This document shows positions 41,873-44,392 of a DNA stretch of 44,392 nucleotides, in pieces. Each line of letters starts with the position of its first letter. The first letter of the stretch is position 1. The position numbers were made by a program, and so were the translations under genes. The stretch is taken from assembly GCA_003165795.1 (NCBI GenBank), contig PMWW01000155.1:23364-67755 (forward strand). Direction: 5' to 3'. This DNA comes from Acidobacteriaceae bacterium (GTDB lineage: Bacteria; Acidobacteriota; Terriglobia; Terriglobales; Acidobacteriaceae). The notes below the pieces were generated by a model. It was not told the DNA's origin and made no database searches. It was given only the letters and a program-made list of their open reading frames with translations.

Positions 41873-44392
41873 TTACTCCAGCCGCAATATCCAGGCGGGT
41901 TCATTGGGATGCTGTACAAAAAAGTAAATATCTTCATTGGGGAAATACTTGAAGCGGCTGTATACTCCGGGACCAACTGACATGGGTGGGTAGTTCACGC
42001 CCAGAGTCGAGCCGTAGCTCGCCGCAAAGCACTGCAGCGGCTGGATTGTCCGTTGCATTCCCTGGTAGGTAATAGTAACCGGATTGTTAGGATCGGTATT
42101 CAGTAAATATGCGGTGTTAAACGGGGCTGTGCATGCCGCCCCGGTGCAGTTTGTCGACGAAGGAAAGATAGTCATGACGCTGCGCTTGGAATCCCACGCA
42201 ATGCCGGCCCAATATCCTAGCGCGCCTTGACAGGATATTTGTTGGTCTAGGTTGGCGATGGTGCAGGACGTGCCGTTGCAGCTATCTATGTTGACGATCT
42301 TCAGATGGTATCCGCCATAATTATCGCCATTTTCCATTACCAGCGAATGATGGAGCGGATCTATCTCCATATTTAAGTTATAACCCACATAAGGAAGTGC
42401 ATTCGCAAGCGTTACATAGGTATCGGTGGTCGCATTATAAGCGTAAAGACTGGCGTCTTCGTCGAAGATCAAGTCATAGCCGCTGGTCGGATGACCGGTA
42501 GTGTAGTCATAGGTGGCGGCCGTGTACCAGGCATAACTCGAGTTGGCCAGGCGTGTCCAATAAGGCGGGTCCTGGTTCAAGTTTAGGCTCCAGTTACTGT
42601 AAGCCCCGCCGGCGGCAGGATTAGCGGCAACTACGCCGCCCCACGAGTAGAGCCGGTTGGTTGCGGGATGATACGCCAGGCCTGCGTAGGTTTCTCGAGC
42701 ATTGGGCTGAAAACTAGACCCATAGCCGCACGAAGGCTGGCCGTCGGTCCCATCGGGAGCGGGCGTCGACTCAAAGTGCACACCGTTATATGCCGACTCC
42801 CCATATGGGGTATTCACGGGATTTCCGGCTCCGTCATGCCACATTCCTTGTCCGCAATTGTTAGTGCCTTTGCAGGCGCAGTTAGGAGGTACGTCTGTGT
42901 TGTCAACCGTCCACGTGGGACCGGTGATGCGGGAGACGGTTAGACTCGGGCCACTGAAATTAAATTCATACATCTCATTTCCCTGATAATTGTTATGGCC
43001 GGATGTCCACAAGAAATATCTGTCATTGAACCTGTCCGCTGCGCCGCCGCCATAGGCCACCAGACTTCCTTCCTGACACAAGGTCAAAAAGTCGAGTGCG
43101 TCAAAGGCCCCAACTTCGGCATTGTAGTAAGTTGTTCCGGGACTCACGCTACAGACTATCGTTTGGTTGCCGAGCGGTAGCCAGCCCGTTCCTGGGGGAA
43201 GATTTACCCCGCCGTTGGTAGAGATGGTGAGTGTAATCAAAGTATTGTTGCTTACGCCGCCGCCAACGCCAGTCACTACGATGGGGTAGCTTCCTAACCC
43301 GGCATTCGCCGGGACCGTGATCGTCACCGTCGAACTGCCGCTGCCGGGCGCGGGTATGGTGCTGGGATTGAATGTGACCGTCGTACCCGGCGGTGCACCC
43401 GTGGCGGACAGACTGATTGCGCTATTGAAGCTACCGGTGAGCCGGGTCGACAAAATTGCATTTCCCGCGGACCCCGGCGCCTCGCCGAGCACGCTAGGCG
43501 AGGTCGTAATCGTGAAACCGGGCTGCACCGGAGCAGTTACAGTAAGACCGACTGTAAAGTTCTGGATGGACGCCCCTGCCGTCCCGGTGAGGGTCAAAGA
43601 ATAGTTTCCCAGCGGTGCTCCACTGGGCACCCCCATGGTCATTATCGAGGTTCCCGCACCCGGGGCGGGTATGGGATTGGGCTGAAAGCTTACGCTGCTG
43701 CCTATGGGCCCACCGGAAGCGGACAGAGTAATAGCACCGCTGAAGCTACCAATCAGCACGGTCGAAACGTCTGCGGTTGTGTATTCGCCCTGCCCCACCG
43801 TCATAGTGTTCGGTGCAACTAACGCGAAGGTTGGTCCCGTCGAAACTTGAGTTATGCCTAGATAGGCAATCGGCGTGATGTCCCCCGTGGCGTGGTTCGT
43901 CCCCACCGCCACCGTCAGTTGTGTCCCCGTCATGGTTACCTGGATCGGCATATTGTTCGCCGGCCACGCCGCCGCTGACCAGTTACGACCCACCGCATCC
44001 CAAAAGTATCCTATCAGCGTTTGTCCCTCGATTACCGTGCCTACTACCCGGCTACCATCCAGAAACTGCACTTCACACTGCGTCCAGCACTGGGTATATC
44101 CCTCATCGCCCATGGCCAGCGACAGGTTATAGGTGCCCGCCGACGGCAAGTTAACGTAAAAGCTTGCCGGATTTCCATTCTCCGCATAGTTGATTCCTGC
44201 CAGTCGGGGATCTACCGTCGTACTGCGATCGATGGCGCTGACAGTTGACAGGTAATACCAACCGTACGTCGTAAGCACGCCCGTGGTCGGATACAGTGTG
44301 CTAGAAAGTACGTACGTCGCTCCGGGCGGGTCGGTCACGAAGCCTGCTGTATTGCGGAAGTCAAACCCTTGCTGCCACACCGCCGAGGTCAC
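41873..44392 (-). CDS. Second giant secreted Ig-like/malectin/kelch-like protein (5' end outside the window)
   Basis: The visible 839 residues are the C-terminal part; the gene continues past the right edge and its true start is not seen. In order they hold: a malectin-like carbohydrate-binding module (about 5-180, GFDFRNTAGFVTDP, LPSAGTYNLSLAMGDEGY); two Ig-like modules (about 190-395, both with the PAPGxGxS motif); and a kelch/galactose-oxidase-like domain (about 400-839, starting PPGTGWLPL and ending YFPNEDIYFFV...AWILRLE). Each domain has a clear counterpart in the giant protein at 23966-29329, but in a different order. No C-terminal sorting signal is present. Confidence 0.8.
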   Translation of the reverse strand: MTSAVWQQGFDFRNTAGFVTDPPGATYVLSSTLYPTTGVLTTYGWYYLSTVSAIDRSTTVDPRLAGINYAENGNPASFYVNLPSAGTYNLSLAMGDEGYTQCWTQCEVQFLDGSRVVGTVIEGQTLIGYFWDAVGRNWSAAAWPANNMPIQVTMTGTQLTVAVGTNHATGDITPIAYLGITQVSTGPTFALVAPNTMTVGQGEYTTADVSTVLIGSFSGAITLSASGGPIGSSVSFQPNPIPAPGAGTSIMTMGVPSGAPLGNYSLTLTGTAGASIQNFTVGLTVTAPVQPGFTITTSPSVLGEAPGSAGNAILSTRLTGSFNSAISLSATGAPPGTTVTFNPSTIPAPGSGSSTVTITVPANAGLGSYPIVVTGVGGGVSNNTLITLTISTNGGVNLPPGTGWLPLGNQTIVCSVSPGTTYYNAEVGAFDALDFLTLCQEGSLVAYGGGAADRFNDRYFLWTSGHNNYQGNEMYEFNFSGPSLTVSRITGPTWTVDNTDVPPNCACKGTNNCGQGMWHDGAGNPVNTPYGESAYNGVHFESTPAPDGTDGQPSCGYGSSFQPNARETYAGLAYHPATNRLYSWGGVVAANPAAGGAYSNWSLNLNQDPPYWTRLANSSYAWYTAATYDYTTGHPTSGYDLIFDEDASLYAYNATTDTYVTLANALPYVGYNLNMEIDPLHHSLVMENGDNYGGYHLKIVNIDSCNGTSCTIANLDQQISCQGALGYWAGIAWDSKRSVMTIFPSSTNCTGAACTAPFNTAYLLNTDPNNPVTITYQGMQRTIQPLQCFAASYGSTLGVNYPPMSVGPGVYSRFKYFPNEDIYFFVQHPNEPAWILRLE

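Noticed and set aside
1-44392. Mobile elements, CRISPR arrays or phage genes
   Set aside because: No transposase, integrase, terminal inverted repeats with target duplications, or spaced short repeat arrays were found. The only direct repeats are the intragenic Ig-like modules and the short leader 9-mers.

Overview
The window is an exosortase A (XrtA/EpsH-type) exopolysaccharide and protein-sorting locus of a Gram-negative soil-type bacterium. The style of the proteins points to Acidobacteriota (Terriglobia/Koribacter-like). The signs are moderately GC-rich DNA, a Wza/Wzz/BY-kinase export set with an outer-membrane barrel, and giant secreted proteins built from 'SGTTVSFNPSTIPAPG'-type Ig-like repeats. 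The taxonomy is inferred from protein style, not from a marker gene.

Layout. (1) 238-21860, all on the minus strand, is the biosynthesis, export and sorting block. In transcription order it holds: Wza-like exporter, outer-membrane barrel, Wzz-like chain-length protein, ExeA-like ATPase, tyrosine autokinase, a small XRE regulator, FemAB-like transferase, two GT4 glycosyltransferases, two asparagine-synthase-like amidotransferases, polysaccharide deacetylase, O-antigen-ligase-like membrane protein, a secreted 7-repeat propeller, another GT4, a DUF218 protein, exosortase XrtA fused to an EpsI domain, and a PEP-CTERM substrate with its own leader and a rho-independent terminator. (2) 22150-23826, plus strand: a GT2 glycosyltransferase and a TylF-like methyltransferase. 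(3) 23966-29329, minus strand: a giant secreted multidomain protein with an internal 614-bp direct repeat. (4) 29859-33817, minus strand: PrsT-type TPR lipoprotein and the EpsB-type initiating sugar-phosphate transferase, preceded by a tRNA(-like) gene only 9 nt upstream. (5) 34248-40936, plus strand: GNAT-like protein, acyl carrier protein, a second GNAT-like protein, XrtA-associated acyl-CoA ligase, PLP decarboxylase and a glycosyltransferase. (6) 40960-44392, minus strand: an unrecognised secreted protein and the 3' part of a second giant Ig/kelch-like protein that runs off the window.

How it fits together. EpsB should load the first sugar on undecaprenyl phosphate and the GTs extend it. 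The amidotransferases, deacetylase, FemAB, methyltransferase and the ACP/ligase/decarboxylase cassette would decorate it. The ligase/Wzy-like protein, Wzz, kinase and Wza would polymerise and export it. XrtA would cleave and probably anchor PEP-CTERM proteins.

The most notable result is regulatory. Four well-spaced sigma-54 (-24/-12) promoters lie in the two divergent intergenic regions (21.9-22.1 kb and 33.9-34.2 kb). A weaker fifth candidate lies before wzz, and a GGAA-N6-TTCC-type dyad sits upstream of each of these promoters. One of the sigma-54 promoters places its predicted start only about 6 nt before an atypical tRNA-Val(UAC)-like gene, which in turn abuts the epsB start codon. This looks like a tRNA or tRNA mimic embedded in the leader of a sigma-54-controlled EPS operon. 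No IS element, CRISPR array or phage gene was seen.
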